Source: Geodermatophilus sp. TF02-6 (GTDB lineage Bacteria; Actinomycetota; Actinomycetes; Mycobacteriales; Geodermatophilaceae). From it: DNA of 64,000 nucleotides. The notes below the pieces were generated by a model that saw only the letters and a list, made by a program, of their open reading frames with translations, did not search any database and had not been told where the DNA came from. Position numbers and translations under genes: made by a program. How positions within the stretch are numbered: the first letter of the stretch is position 1; each line of letters opens with the position of its first letter. Shown one piece after another: positions 15,301-22,975 of the stretch. The stretch covers positions 23,580-87,579 of the forward strand of contig NZ_QOHF01000020.1 of NCBI RefSeq assembly GCF_003319115.1. The letters run 5' to 3'.

Positions 15301-16533
15301 GTGACGAGGACGGCGGCCCCGGTGCTGCGGCGGTCGCTGCACCGGTGGGTCTACCTGCTCCCGGGCGGGGCGATCGGGCTGGCCGTCGGCGTGGTCCTGG
15401 CCTGGCCGGTGCAGGCCCTCGCCTCTGCCGGGCTCCCCGCGGTGGCCGTCGTCCCGCTGGCCCTGCTCCTGCTGGCCGCTCCGGTGGCGGTCGTCGGCAG
15501 CCTGGCGGAGGTCCGGGCGGTCGAGGGGGTCGCCGTCGCAGCGCTGCTGACCGGGCGGGAGCGGGACCGGCCGGCCCCCTCCACCACCTGGCGGCAACGC
15601 GGACGCACCGCCGTCCTGCTGGTGCTGCACGTGGCGGCCGGCACGGTCGCCGGGACGCTGCTGGTCGTCGGGCTGCCCAGCGGAGTGCTGCTGCTCGCCG
15701 ATCCCGCCACGGCGGCGGACCTGCTGCAGGCGCCGGTCCCCGAGGACGCGGTGGTGCGCTTGCCCCTGGCCGTGGGGGTCCTGCTGGCCGCCGTGGTCGG
15801 CGGCGAGCTGCTCGGCCGCGGGCTGGCCGTCCTCGCTCCCCGGCTACTGGCCGGGCCGACGGCCGAACGCCTGGCCGCGGCCGAGGCGTCGGTCTCGCTG
15901 CTGGCCGGTCGCGACCGGCTGGCCCGCGAGCTGCACGACAGCGTGGGCTCCGCGCTGAGCCTGGCCAGCGTGCAGGCCGGTGCCGCCCGCCGGCTGCTCG
16001 CCCGCGACGCGGCCGGCGCCGAGCGGGCGATCCGGGCGACCGAGGACGCCGCCCGCCGGGCCCTCGTGGACCTCGACCACGTGCTCGGCCTGCTGCGCGA
16101 GGACGAGGGCACCCCGGCGGGCGTGGCGCCGACCCCCGACCTCCGCGACCTCCCCGCGCTGGTCGCCACCGCCCGCGCGGCCGGCGTCGACGTGGCGGTG
16201 CACGTCGCCGGCGAGCTGGGCGCCCTGCCGGCGGTGGTCTCGCGGGAGGCCTACCGGATCGTGCAGGAGAGCCTGACCAACGTGCTGCGCCACGCCCCGG
16301 GCGCCTCCTGCCGGTTGACGGTGGACGCCACGGGCGAGGAGCTCGACCTGCGCGTCGCCAACGTCCGGACGGGCGTGGTCGGCGACGCCGCCGGAGGCGG
16401 CGGTCGGGGACTGCTCGGGGTGCGGGAGCGGGTCCGTGACCTGCGCGGCTCCCTGCACGACGGCCCCGACGAGGACGGCCGGTGGCTGCTCGCCGTGCGG
16501 CTGCCGGTCCACGCGTGGGGGAGCGCCCGGTGA
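15301..16533 (+). CDS. NarL-type sensor histidine kinase
   Basis: 410 residues. The N-terminal half has four or five transmembrane segments in two groups (about 15-65 and 110-175). A HisKA_3 dimerisation domain follows with phospho-acceptor His212 in RELHDSVGSALS, then a HATPase_c domain (about 300-405) with REAYRIVQESLTNVLRHA and GGRGLLGVRERV. This is the LiaS/DesK-like class, which phosphorylates a LuxR-type regulator. The stop overlaps the regulator's GTG start (GTGA). The signal is unknown; with little extracellular sequence, a membrane or envelope cue is likely. GAGGAT lies 6 bases before GTG 15301, so the transcript may be leaderless. Confidence 0.92.
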   Translation: MTRTAAPVLRRSLHRWVYLLPGGAIGLAVGVVLAWPVQALASAGLPAVAVVPLALLLLAAPVAVVGSLAEVRAVEGVAVAALLTGRERDRPAPSTTWRQRGRTAVLLVLHVAAGTVAGTLLVVGLPSGVLLLADPATAADLLQAPVPEDAVVRLPLAVGVLLAAVVGGELLGRGLAVLAPRLLAGPTAERLAAAEASVSLLAGRDRLARELHDSVGSALSLASVQAGAARRLLARDAAGAERAIRATEDAARRALVDLDHVLGLLREDEGTPAGVAPTPDLRDLPALVATARAAGVDVAVHVAGELGALPAVVSREAYRIVQESLTNVLRHAPGASCRLTVDATGEELDLRVANVRTGVVGDAAGGGGRGLLGVRERVRDLRGSLHDGPDEDGRWLLAVRLPVHAWGSAR

Positions 16534-17177
16534 CCATCCGGGTCGCTCTGGTCGACGACGAGCCCCTGATCCGCAGCGGGCTGGCCGCCGTCGTCGGCAG
16601 CGAGCCGGACCTGCAGGTGGTCGGGGAGGCCGGCGACGGGGCCGAGGTGCTCGACCTGGTGGGCCGCACCGCGCCCGATGTCGTCCTCATGGACGTCCGG
16701 ATGCCCCGGCTGGACGGGATCGCCGCCACGCGCGCCCTCGTCCGTGCCCGGTCGGCCGCGCGGGTCCTCGTGCTGACCACGTTCGCCAACGACGACTACG
16801 TCGTGGAGGCCCTCGCGGTCGGCGCTGCCGGCTTCCTGCTCAAGCGCTCGACCCCGGAGGAGGTGCTGCACGGGATCAGGACCGTGGCCAGGGGCGAGTC
16901 GCTGCTGTTCCCGGAGGCGGTGCGGGAGCTCGCGCGCCGGCACGTCCGCAGCGGAGCGCCGGTCGTCGCCCCCGGGCTGGCGCGGCTCACCGCGCGGGAG
17001 GAGGAGGTGCTGCGGTTGATGGCGACCGGCCTGAGCAACGGCGAGATCGCCGCCGAGCTCGTCATCGGGGTGGAGACGGTGCGCAGCCACGTCGCCGCCG
17101 TCCTGGCCAAGATCGGCGCTCGCGACCGCACGCAGGCGGTCGTGCTGGCCTACCGCTCCGGCTTCGTGACCGGGTGA
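16530..17177 (+). CDS. NarL/FixJ-family response regulator
   Basis: 215 residues. The receiver domain (1-120) has LVDDEPLIRSGL, phospho-acceptor Asp55 in VVLMDVRMP and the Lys of FLLKRSTPEE. A LuxR-type helix-turn-helix follows (about 148-212; LTAREEEVLRLMATGLSNGE and TVRSHVAAVLAKIGARDR). The GTG at 16530 overlaps the kinase stop, so the pair is coupled. Likely targets include neighbouring membrane genes, but no binding site can be assigned from sequence. Confidence 0.94.
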   Translation: MTIRVALVDDEPLIRSGLAAVVGSEPDLQVVGEAGDGAEVLDLVGRTAPDVVLMDVRMPRLDGIAATRALVRARSAARVLVLTTFANDDYVVEALAVGAAGFLLKRSTPEEVLHGIRTVARGESLLFPEAVRELARRHVRSGAPVVAPGLARLTAREEEVLRLMATGLSNGEIAAELVIGVETVRSHVAAVLAKIGARDRTQAVVLAYRSGFVTG

Positions 17178-17189
17178 GCACCCGGCCGG

Positions 17190-17963
17190 TCAGCTCCGGA
17201 GCACCGCGGCGGTCGCCGCGTCGGCGGGGAGGAACGCCTCGATGGACAGCTCGGCGGCGGTGAGGTCCACGGCGGTGCCGAAGGTGGTCACCGTGCTGAG
17301 GAACGACAGCACGCCGTCGCCGTGCCGGAGCCGCAGCGGGACGGCGATCCCGTCGGGCGGGCGCCGGTCGGCGCCGCCGGGCAGGGCCGCGAGCTCGCGG
17401 AGCAGGGCGGTCAGCCCCGGGTCGGCGGTCAGGTGCGCCTCGCGGGCCAGCCGGGTGAGCAGGCAGGCGCGCCACTGCGGCAAGTTGAGGATCCGCGGCG
17501 CCAGGCCCCGCGGGTGCAGACCCAGGCGGAGCACGTTGACCGGCGGCTCCAGCAGGTCGGGTGCGGCTCCGGCGGTGAGCAGCGCGGTGCTGCGGTTGCC
17601 GGCCACCAGGTGCCACCCGCGGTCCACCACGACGGCGGGGTAGGGCTCGTAGGCGGCCAGCACCAGGTCCACCGCCGTCCGGACGGCGGCCATGCCGGGG
17701 TCCTCGAGCCGCCGCCGTCCGTAGACGGGGGCGTAGCCGGCGGCCAGCAGCAGCTCGTTGCGCTCCCGCAGCGGGACCTCCAGCTGCTCGGCCAGGTGCA
17801 GCACCATCTCCCGGCTCGGCCGCGCCCGGCCGGTCTCCACGAAGCTCAGGTGCCGGGCCGACACCCCGGCCTCGTTGGAGAGGTCGAGCTGGGACAGCCG
17901 GCGCCGCCGGCGCCAGTCGCGCAGCAGCTCCCCCACGAGCGGTCGGGCAGGGGCGGCGGTCAC
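17190..17963 (-). CDS. XRE-family regulator with MmyB-like ligand-binding domain
   Basis: 257 residues. The N-terminal helix-turn-helix (about 8-65; LLRDWRRRRRLSQLDLSNEA, VSARHLSFVETGRARPSREM) is followed by the MmyB-type domain (about 95-250; DRGWHLVAGNRSTALL, LRLGLHPRGLAPRI, GDGVLSFLSTVTTFGTAVDL). MmyB-type domains are PAS-like and thought to bind fatty acids or similar ligands. The GTG start at 17963 is divergent from a small membrane protein, with a 13-bp perfect inverted repeat (18001-18013) between them. Such regulators usually control the divergent gene and themselves. Confidence 0.9.
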   Translation of the reverse strand: MTAAPARPLVGELLRDWRRRRRLSQLDLSNEAGVSARHLSFVETGRARPSREMVLHLAEQLEVPLRERNELLLAAGYAPVYGRRRLEDPGMAAVRTAVDLVLAAYEPYPAVVVDRGWHLVAGNRSTALLTAGAAPDLLEPPVNVLRLGLHPRGLAPRILNLPQWRACLLTRLAREAHLTADPGLTALLRELAALPGGADRRPPDGIAVPLRLRHGDGVLSFLSTVTTFGTAVDLTAAELSIEAFLPADAATAAVLRS

Positions 17964-18000
17964 CCGGCCGACGCTAGCGGGGGACGGCGGCAGCGTCGCC

Positions 18001-18013
18001 TACCTCGCAGGTA
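18001..18013. promoter_or_regulatory. Candidate operator TACCT-CGC-AGGTA
   Basis: A perfect 5-3-5 inverted repeat in the 87-bp intergenic region between the MmyB-type regulator (start 17963, minus) and the small membrane protein (start 18051, plus). Position and symmetry fit a dimeric helix-turn-helix protein repressing both directions. Assignment to this regulator is inferred. Confidence 0.6.
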
Positions 18014-18050
18014 ATCGACCCGCCGCGCGGCCGGGGCCACGGTTGCCGCC

Positions 18051-18437
18051 ATGACCACGACCACCACCGCTCCCGCCCCGCTGCTCCGCGCGGCGTTGCG
18101 GCTCGACGCCGGCGTCAGCGGACTGAACGGCGCGGCGTACCTGCTGGCCGCCGCGCCCCTCGCCGACCTGCTCGGCCTGCCTCCCGGCTGGCTGCGCGGC
18201 ACCGGCGTCTTCCTGCTGGTCTTCGCGGCCGCCGTCTGGCTGGTCGCCGACCGGCCCGCGCCGCCCGCCGTCCGCACCGTCGTCGCGGCCAACGCGCTGT
18301 GGAGCGCCGGCTCCGTCGTCGTCGTGGCGGCCGGCCTCGGCTCGCCGACCACCGTCGGCGCCGTCTGGTTGGTGCTCCAGACCGTCGTCGTCGCCGCCTT
18401 CGCCGTCCTGCAGGCCGCCGGCCTGCGGCGCAGCTGA
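18051..18437 (+). CDS. Small four-helix membrane protein
   Basis: 128 residues with about four transmembrane segments and no charged catalytic motif. The layout (GVSGLNGAAYLLAAAPLADL, then FLLVFAAAVWLVADRP, and two more helices) resembles small integral membrane proteins paired with MmyB-type regulators in actinobacteria. ATG 18051 lies 37 bases after the candidate operator, so the divergent regulator probably controls it. Function unknown. Confidence 0.75.
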   Translation: MTTTTTAPAPLLRAALRLDAGVSGLNGAAYLLAAAPLADLLGLPPGWLRGTGVFLLVFAAAVWLVADRPAPPAVRTVVAANALWSAGSVVVVAAGLGSPTTVGAVWLVLQTVVVAAFAVLQAAGLRRS

Positions 18438-18466
18438 CGGCGACCCGGCCCCGGCGGGTCCTGCGC

Positions 18467-18661
18467 TCAGACGTCGAGGTCCGTGCTCCCGGCGGGGGGC
18501 TTGACGCTGTCGCCGGTCTCGCCCTCGTCCCCGCGGTTGGTCGGGTGGTCGGTGCTGCGCGGGTCGTCGTCGGCGGCCTCGACCGACTCCGGGACGAGCG
18601 GCGTCTCGTGGAGGACGTTCTCGCCGGCCTGCTGTCGGTCGGTACCTGGCACCTCGGTCAT
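18467..18661 (-). CDS. Small acidic hypothetical protein (64 aa)
   Basis: A hydrophilic, acidic protein (TEVPGTDRQQAGENVLHETP at the start, ESVEAADDDPRSTDHPTNRG later) with no cysteine or hydrophobic stretch, probably disordered. ATG 18661 follows GAGGAGGTC on the minus strand, a strong ribosome site. It lies 49 bases downstream of the DUF1992 gene on the same strand. Family not recognised. Confidence 0.6.
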   Translation of the reverse strand: MTEVPGTDRQQAGENVLHETPLVPESVEAADDDPRSTDHPTNRGDEGETGDSVKPPAGSTDLDV

Positions 18662-18710
18662 GGCGACCTCCTCGTCGGCAGGCCGTGCCCCTACCCGGCT
18701 GCCGCGCCCC

Positions 18711-19196
18711 TCACCCGTCCCGCCGTCGCCACCACCGGCGCCGCCGGGCCGGCGGTGCGGGCACCTCGGCCGGCGCCGGGGGCGGCGGCGGGCGGGTGGT
18801 GCGCCAGTGCGCGACCAGGGCGTCGACGTCGGCCAGGCCGGGGACCGGGGCCCAGCGGCTCTCCTGCGGACGCCGCCAGAACGCCTCGACACGGGCGTTG
18901 AAGTCCTCGGCCAGCGCCCGGACGGCGGCCTCCGACCCCAGGAGCGCGGCCCGCGCGGGCAGCTGGTCCCGCTCCCGGCGCAGGACCAGCCCCGGCGGCA
19001 GCATCGCCGCGGTGTCCACGCCCTCGCGCCGGGCCTTGGCCACCGCCCAGTCGTAGGCGGTCTCCTCGCGGTCCAGGCCGGGCAGCGGCCTACCGGCGCC
19101 GGGCAGGTCGTCGAAGTCGCCCCGGGCCAGGCCGCGGCTGATCTGCCCGTCGACCCAGGTCTCGAACGACGTCCCGGGCGGCTTGCGCTCCGTCAC
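18711..19196 (-). CDS. DUF1992 (DnaJ-C28-like) protein
   Basis: 161 residues. The N-terminal two thirds match the DnaJ homologue subfamily C member 28 conserved domain (DUF1992): FETWVDGQISRGLARGDFDD, LPGAGRPLPGLDREETAYDW and LPPGLVLRRERDQLPARAA. The C-terminus is a Pro/Arg-rich tail ending in Trp/Arg repeats. There is no J domain. Molecular role unknown; the family is broadly conserved. GTG 19196 begins the domain. It is divergent from the DNA ligase gene with a gap of about 100 bp. Confidence 0.85.
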   Translation of the reverse strand: MTERKPPGTSFETWVDGQISRGLARGDFDDLPGAGRPLPGLDREETAYDWAVAKARREGVDTAAMLPPGLVLRRERDQLPARAALLGSEAAVRALAEDFNARVEAFWRRPQESRWAPVPGLADVDALVAHWRTTRPPPPPAPAEVPAPPARRRRWWRRRDG

Positions 19197-19297
19197 TCCC
19201 CCAGCGTGACACCGCCGTCCCGGCAGCCTCCCCCGATGGGGTGCACCCGCAGCTGGGCGCGGTGCACCGGGGGCCGGGAGCCCGCAGGCTGGCCGGC

Positions 19298-20323
19298 GTG
19301 CCGCTGACCGGGATGGCATCACCCCACCACCCGCCCGACGTGCCGCCCGACCTGGCCGGGCCGGTCGCGGTGGCGCTGACCAGGCCCACCCGCGACGTCC
19401 CGCGGGCCGACGCGCTGCCCGGCGGCGTCCTCTACGAGCCCAAGTGGGACGGCTACCGGTTGGTCGTCGTCCGCACCGGCGCGAGCACCCGCGTCTGGTC
19501 ACGGCAGGGCCGCGACCTCACCGCCCGCTTCCCGGACGTCGTCGCCGCGGCCGTGGCGCAGGTCCCCGCCGGCACGGTGGTGGACGGCGAGGTGGTGGTC
19601 TGGAGCGGCTCGCGGCTGGACTTCGGGCAGCTGCAGCGGCGCATGGTCACCGCGCCCCGCCGGATCGGCGCCCTGGTCGCCGCCGCCCCGGCGTCCTACG
19701 TCGCCTTCGACCTGCTCGCGCTCGGCGGCGCCGACCTGCGCGGCCGCCCGCTGCGCGCCCGCCGGGCCGCGCTGGAGGAGCTGGCCGCCCGCTGGGCACC
19801 GCCGCTGCAGCTCTCCCCCGTCACCGCCGACCCCGCCGCGGCGCGGCAGTGGGCCGCCGACTTCCGCCCGGCCGGGGTGGAGGGGCTGGTCGCCAAGGGC
19901 GCCGGCACCCGCTACGCCCCCGGGCGGCGGGAGTGGGTCAAGGTCAAGTCCTGGGAGACCACCGAGGTGGTCGTCGGCGGCGTCGTCGGCCCACTCGAGC
20001 GGCCCGGCCAGCTGGTCGTCGGACGGTACCGGGACGGCGAGCTGGTGGTGGTCGGCCGCACCAGCCCGCTGCCCCCCGCGCAGGGCGCCGAGCTGGCCGC
20101 CGTCCTCCGCCCGGCCGCGCCCGACCACCCCTGGCCGGACCGGATCGGTAGCGGCTCGTTCGGCGGCGGCCGGCTGTCGGTCCCGCTCACCCGGGTGCGG
20201 CCGGACGTCGTCGTCGAGGTGCGCGCGGACGCCGCGCTGCAGGCCGACGTCTTCCGCCACCCGCTGCGCTTCGTGCGGGTGCGTCCCGACCTCGAGCCCG
20301 GGGACCTGCCGCCGCTGCCCTGA
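19298..20323 (+). CDS. ATP-dependent DNA ligase
   Basis: About 341 residues. The adenylation domain holds the nucleotidyl-transfer motif EPKWDGYR (Lys about 49), DGEVVVW, the PASYVAFDLLAL segment and motif V in EGLVAKGAGTRYAPGRREWVKVKS. An OB-fold follows (about 225-335; VVVGGVVGPLERPGQLVVGR). This size matches LigC-type ligases that seal nicks during end joining or base-excision repair. GTG 19298 and ATG 19313 are both possible starts; neither has a strong ribosome site. No Ku or LigD polymerase gene is adjacent. Confidence 0.9.
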   Translation: MPLTGMASPHHPPDVPPDLAGPVAVALTRPTRDVPRADALPGGVLYEPKWDGYRLVVVRTGASTRVWSRQGRDLTARFPDVVAAAVAQVPAGTVVDGEVVVWSGSRLDFGQLQRRMVTAPRRIGALVAAAPASYVAFDLLALGGADLRGRPLRARRAALEELAARWAPPLQLSPVTADPAAARQWAADFRPAGVEGLVAKGAGTRYAPGRREWVKVKSWETTEVVVGGVVGPLERPGQLVVGRYRDGELVVVGRTSPLPPAQGAELAAVLRPAAPDHPWPDRIGSGSFGGGRLSVPLTRVRPDVVVEVRADAALQADVFRHPLRFVRVRPDLEPGDLPPLP

Positions 20324-20388
20324 GGCCTCCCCGGCCTCGCCCCGGCGATCAGGCCTCCCCGGCAGACGATCATGGAGTTGGGGGAGGG

Positions 20389-20413
20389 ACACGCCGCCGT
20401 TCGACGGCGTGTC
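20389..20413. terminator. Hairpin between convergent ligase and MarR genes
   Basis: GACACGCCG (20389-20397) pairs perfectly with CGGCGTGTC (20405-20413) across a 7-base loop. It lies in the 170-bp gap between two convergent stops. No T-run on either strand. It is unrelated in sequence to the two dispersed terminator-like families in this window. Confidence 0.5.
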
Positions 20414-20496
20414 GCTTCCCGCACTTCAGGATCGGCGGAGGGAGACAGCGGAGGGAGATCCGGCGGGGGAGGGGCGGTGTCGGGGGAAGGGCGGTG

Positions 20497-21009
20497 TCAC
20501 GGCCGCTGGGGGACCCGGCCGAGGGCGACCAGCAGCCGGCGCAGCAGTTCGGCGAGCTTCTCGCGGTCGGTGTCGGGGAGGCCGGTCAGCAGCCGCCGCT
20601 CGGTCTCCAGGTGGTCGGGCAGGGCGGCGTCCAGGGCCTGCCGGCCGGCGTCGGTCAGCGTGACGACGACGGCCCGCCCGTCGGCCTCGCTGCGCTCGCG
20701 GGTGATCAGTCCCTTCTCCTCCAGCCGGTCCAGCCGCTGGGTGATCGCACCGGAGGTGACCAGCGCGGTGCGCATGAGCTCCGTCGGGGTGAGCTGATAG
20801 GGCGGGCCGGCGCGGCGCAGCGCGGCCAGCACGTCGAAGGACGGCGCGTCCAGGCCGTGCCGGGAGAAGGTCTCCCGCTGGGCGAGGTAGACCTCGCGCT
20901 GCAGCTGGGTGATCCGGCCGATGACCCCCATGGGGCTGCAGTCGAGGTCGGGCCGTTCCCGGGCCCACTGCTCCAGGATCAGGTCGACCGCGTCCCCCAC
21001 GCCACTCAC
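20497..21009 (-). CDS. MarR-family transcriptional regulator
   Basis: 170 residues with the MarR winged helix: PPYQLTPTELMRTALVTSGA, ITQRLDRLEEKGLITRERSE (recognition helix and wing) and VTLTDAGRQALDAALPDH. The GTG start at 21009 overlaps the stop of the NmrA-like gene upstream (GTGA), so they form a two-gene operon. MarR proteins typically respond to small phenolic or oxidised compounds; here the likely target is its own operon with the NAD(P)-binding protein. Confidence 0.9.
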   Translation of the reverse strand: MSGVGDAVDLILEQWARERPDLDCSPMGVIGRITQLQREVYLAQRETFSRHGLDAPSFDVLAALRRAGPPYQLTPTELMRTALVTSGAITQRLDRLEEKGLITRERSEADGRAVVVTLTDAGRQALDAALPDHLETERRLLTGLPDTDREKLAELLRRLLVALGRVPQRP

Positions 21010-21863
21010 GCTAGTGGGCCCGCTCCCCCTCCCGGGTCGGGCACCGCGGCCAGGTGCTCGGCGAACGAGCGCGGCGGGCGGCCGAGCAGCGCGGTCAGCA
21101 CCCGGGGGCTGCCGACGAAGCCGTGCGCCCGGTAGTGGTCGAACATCAGCCGGCGGCAGCGCCCGGCGTAGGAGGCCGGCACCTCGCCCCGGGGGACGAC
21201 GTCCTCGGCGGTCACCTGGCGGCCCAGGTGCGTGCCGAGCAGCTCGGCCAGCCGCGGCGCGGTCAGCGGCTCGGGCCCGGCCGCCTCGAACGTCCCGCCG
21301 TCCAGGCCGTCCTCGCACAGCAGCACCGCCGCCGCCTCGGCGACGTCGGCCAGGTCGACCAGCGACTGCGCCGTCCGCAGACCCCAGGGGCTGCGCAGCC
21401 GGCCGGTCGCCGCCACGTCGGGCAGCTGGTCGTCGAGGTTCTGGGCGTAGGCGCAGGGCTGCAGCACCCGCCAGGAGGGCAGCCCGGCGGCGTCCAGCGC
21501 CTCCTCGGCGCGGTCCTTGCCGGCGTGGTGCGGCATCGACCGGGCCTGCGGGCGCAGCACCGAGTGGTAGACGACGCGCCCCACCCCGGCCCGCCGCGCC
21601 TCGCCGAACAGCGCGCGGGCGCCCTCGGCCTCGTCGGGGTCGAAGTTCGGCCAGGCCAGGTACAGCGCGTCGGCGCCGGCCAGGACGTCGGCCCAGGGCA
21701 GCGGCTGGGTCAGCTCGGCCACGACGACCTCGGCGCCGAGGCCGGTGAGCTCGGGGCGGGGACGCGGCCGGCCGACGACGGCGCGGACGGGTTCGCCGCG
21801 GGCCCGCAGCGCCCGGACGACGGCGGCGCCGGTCTGCCCACCCGCCGCCGTCACCACGATCAC
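21006..21863 (-). CDS. NmrA-like NAD(P)-binding protein
   Basis: 285 residues. A Rossmann motif opens the protein (VVTAAGGQTGAAVVRALRAR), followed by VVVAELTQPLPWADVLAGAD, VVYHSVLRPQARSMPHHAGK and a C-terminal part with LTAPRLAELLGTHLGRQV. This is the NmrA/atypical SDR group, which includes NAD(P)H-quinone reductase-like and redox-sensing proteins. The SDR catalytic YxxxK is not obvious, so it may sense cofactor state. The GTG start is at 21863. Co-transcribed with the MarR regulator. Confidence 0.85.
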   Translation of the reverse strand: MIVVTAAGGQTGAAVVRALRARGEPVRAVVGRPRPRPELTGLGAEVVVAELTQPLPWADVLAGADALYLAWPNFDPDEAEGARALFGEARRAGVGRVVYHSVLRPQARSMPHHAGKDRAEEALDAAGLPSWRVLQPCAYAQNLDDQLPDVAATGRLRSPWGLRTAQSLVDLADVAEAAAVLLCEDGLDGGTFEAAGPEPLTAPRLAELLGTHLGRQVTAEDVVPRGEVPASYAGRCRRLMFDHYRAHGFVGSPRVLTALLGRPPRSFAEHLAAVPDPGGGAGPLA

Positions 21864-21878
21864 CGCAGGGATCCTCCG

Positions 21879-22877
21879 TCAGCGCAGCCGGCTGGACAGC
21901 CGGACGGTCAGCCCGGCGGGCCCGGGGAACAGGTCCACCGAGTCCCAGAGCTTGCGGGCCAGCCACAGCCCCATGCCGCCGCGGGACAGGTCGGCGCCGT
22001 GGGCGGGCTGGAAACCGGCCAGCGGGTCGGCGAAGGTGTGCCCGGAGTCGGTGATGGCGCAGACCACCCGGCGCCCGTCGGTCCAGATCCGCGCCGACAC
22101 GGGCCGCTCGCCGTGCCGGAAGGCGTTGGCGGCGACCTCGGCGGCGGCCAGCAGCAGGTCCTCGCGCTGCTCCCGGTCGGGGACCCGGTCAGCGAGGACG
22201 GCGCCGAGCGCGTGGCGCAGCGCCGCGAGGCCGGGGGCGTCGTCGACGGCGAGCACCGGTGCGGTGTCCTCGACCGGTTCCCGCGGCCACGGCAGCTCCC
22301 GCAGGTACGCGGCGGGGTCCCGGAACGCCGGGCTGACCGACCAGGCGCCGTCCCGGACCAGCAGCGGGTGGGTGCGCGCGGCGTGGTCGACGACCTCGGC
22401 CGGCAGCCGCTGCCGGTCGTACACGCACAGGACGTCGACCGCGGCGTCCCCCAGGAAGCGGTTGGCCGCCGACTCCAGCCGCAGCCCCTCCCGCCAGCCG
22501 GCCGGGTACGGCCCGAGGTCGACCTGCGAGAGAATCCGCAGCCGGCCGCCGCGACCGGCCGCCGCCTCCTCGGCGGAGCGCCGGACCCGGGCGAGGACGT
22601 CGGGCGCCCGTGCGCCCAGCAGGCTCAGGGCGGGGTCGACGGGGACCCGCTCGCCGAGCTCGGCGCGGGCCAGCTCGGCGGTCTCCGGCGGGGACGCCAG
22701 CGCCACGAGGTCGCCGGCGCGCAACCCCTCCTCGAGGAACGACACGGCCGCGGCCAACAGCTCGGCCTCCCCGTCCACCACCGCGGCGCCGTGCCGGACC
22801 CGCGGGGACGCCGGGTGCCCGCTGCCGGGGTGCGGGACGGCGGTCGGCGTCCGGTGCTCGCCTGCCGCTCGGTCCAC
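21879..22877 (-). CDS. MEDS-domain protein fused to an RsbW-like ATPase
   Basis: 332 residues. Residues 20-190 look like the MEDS sensory domain (HGAAVVDGEAELLAAAVSFL, EEGLRAGDLVALASPPET, VDVLCVYDRQRLPAEV), and 210-332 are an anti-sigma-type HATPase_c_2 domain (LLLAAAEVAANAFRHGE, GGMGLWLARKLWDSVDL). MEDS-ATPase proteins are actinobacterial and thought to link a ligand signal to sigma-factor partner switching. GTG 22877 is favoured since GGGAG lies just before it. Its 5' end is 98 bases from the stop of the giant sensor, on the same strand, so joint transcription is likely. Confidence 0.82.
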   Translation of the reverse strand: MDRAAGEHRTPTAVPHPGSGHPASPRVRHGAAVVDGEAELLAAAVSFLEEGLRAGDLVALASPPETAELARAELGERVPVDPALSLLGARAPDVLARVRRSAEEAAAGRGGRLRILSQVDLGPYPAGWREGLRLESAANRFLGDAAVDVLCVYDRQRLPAEVVDHAARTHPLLVRDGAWSVSPAFRDPAAYLRELPWPREPVEDTAPVLAVDDAPGLAALRHALGAVLADRVPDREQREDLLLAAAEVAANAFRHGERPVSARIWTDGRRVVCAITDSGHTFADPLAGFQPAHGADLSRGGMGLWLARKLWDSVDLFPGPAGLTVRLSSRLR

Positions 22878-22975
22878 TGCTCCCGACCTCTCCCTGACCG
22901 GGTCGTCCCGGCCGACCGTCCGACGTCCTCGTGCACCTGCTCCGGCTGCTCCGCCGAGGTGACCTGTGCGCGTCG

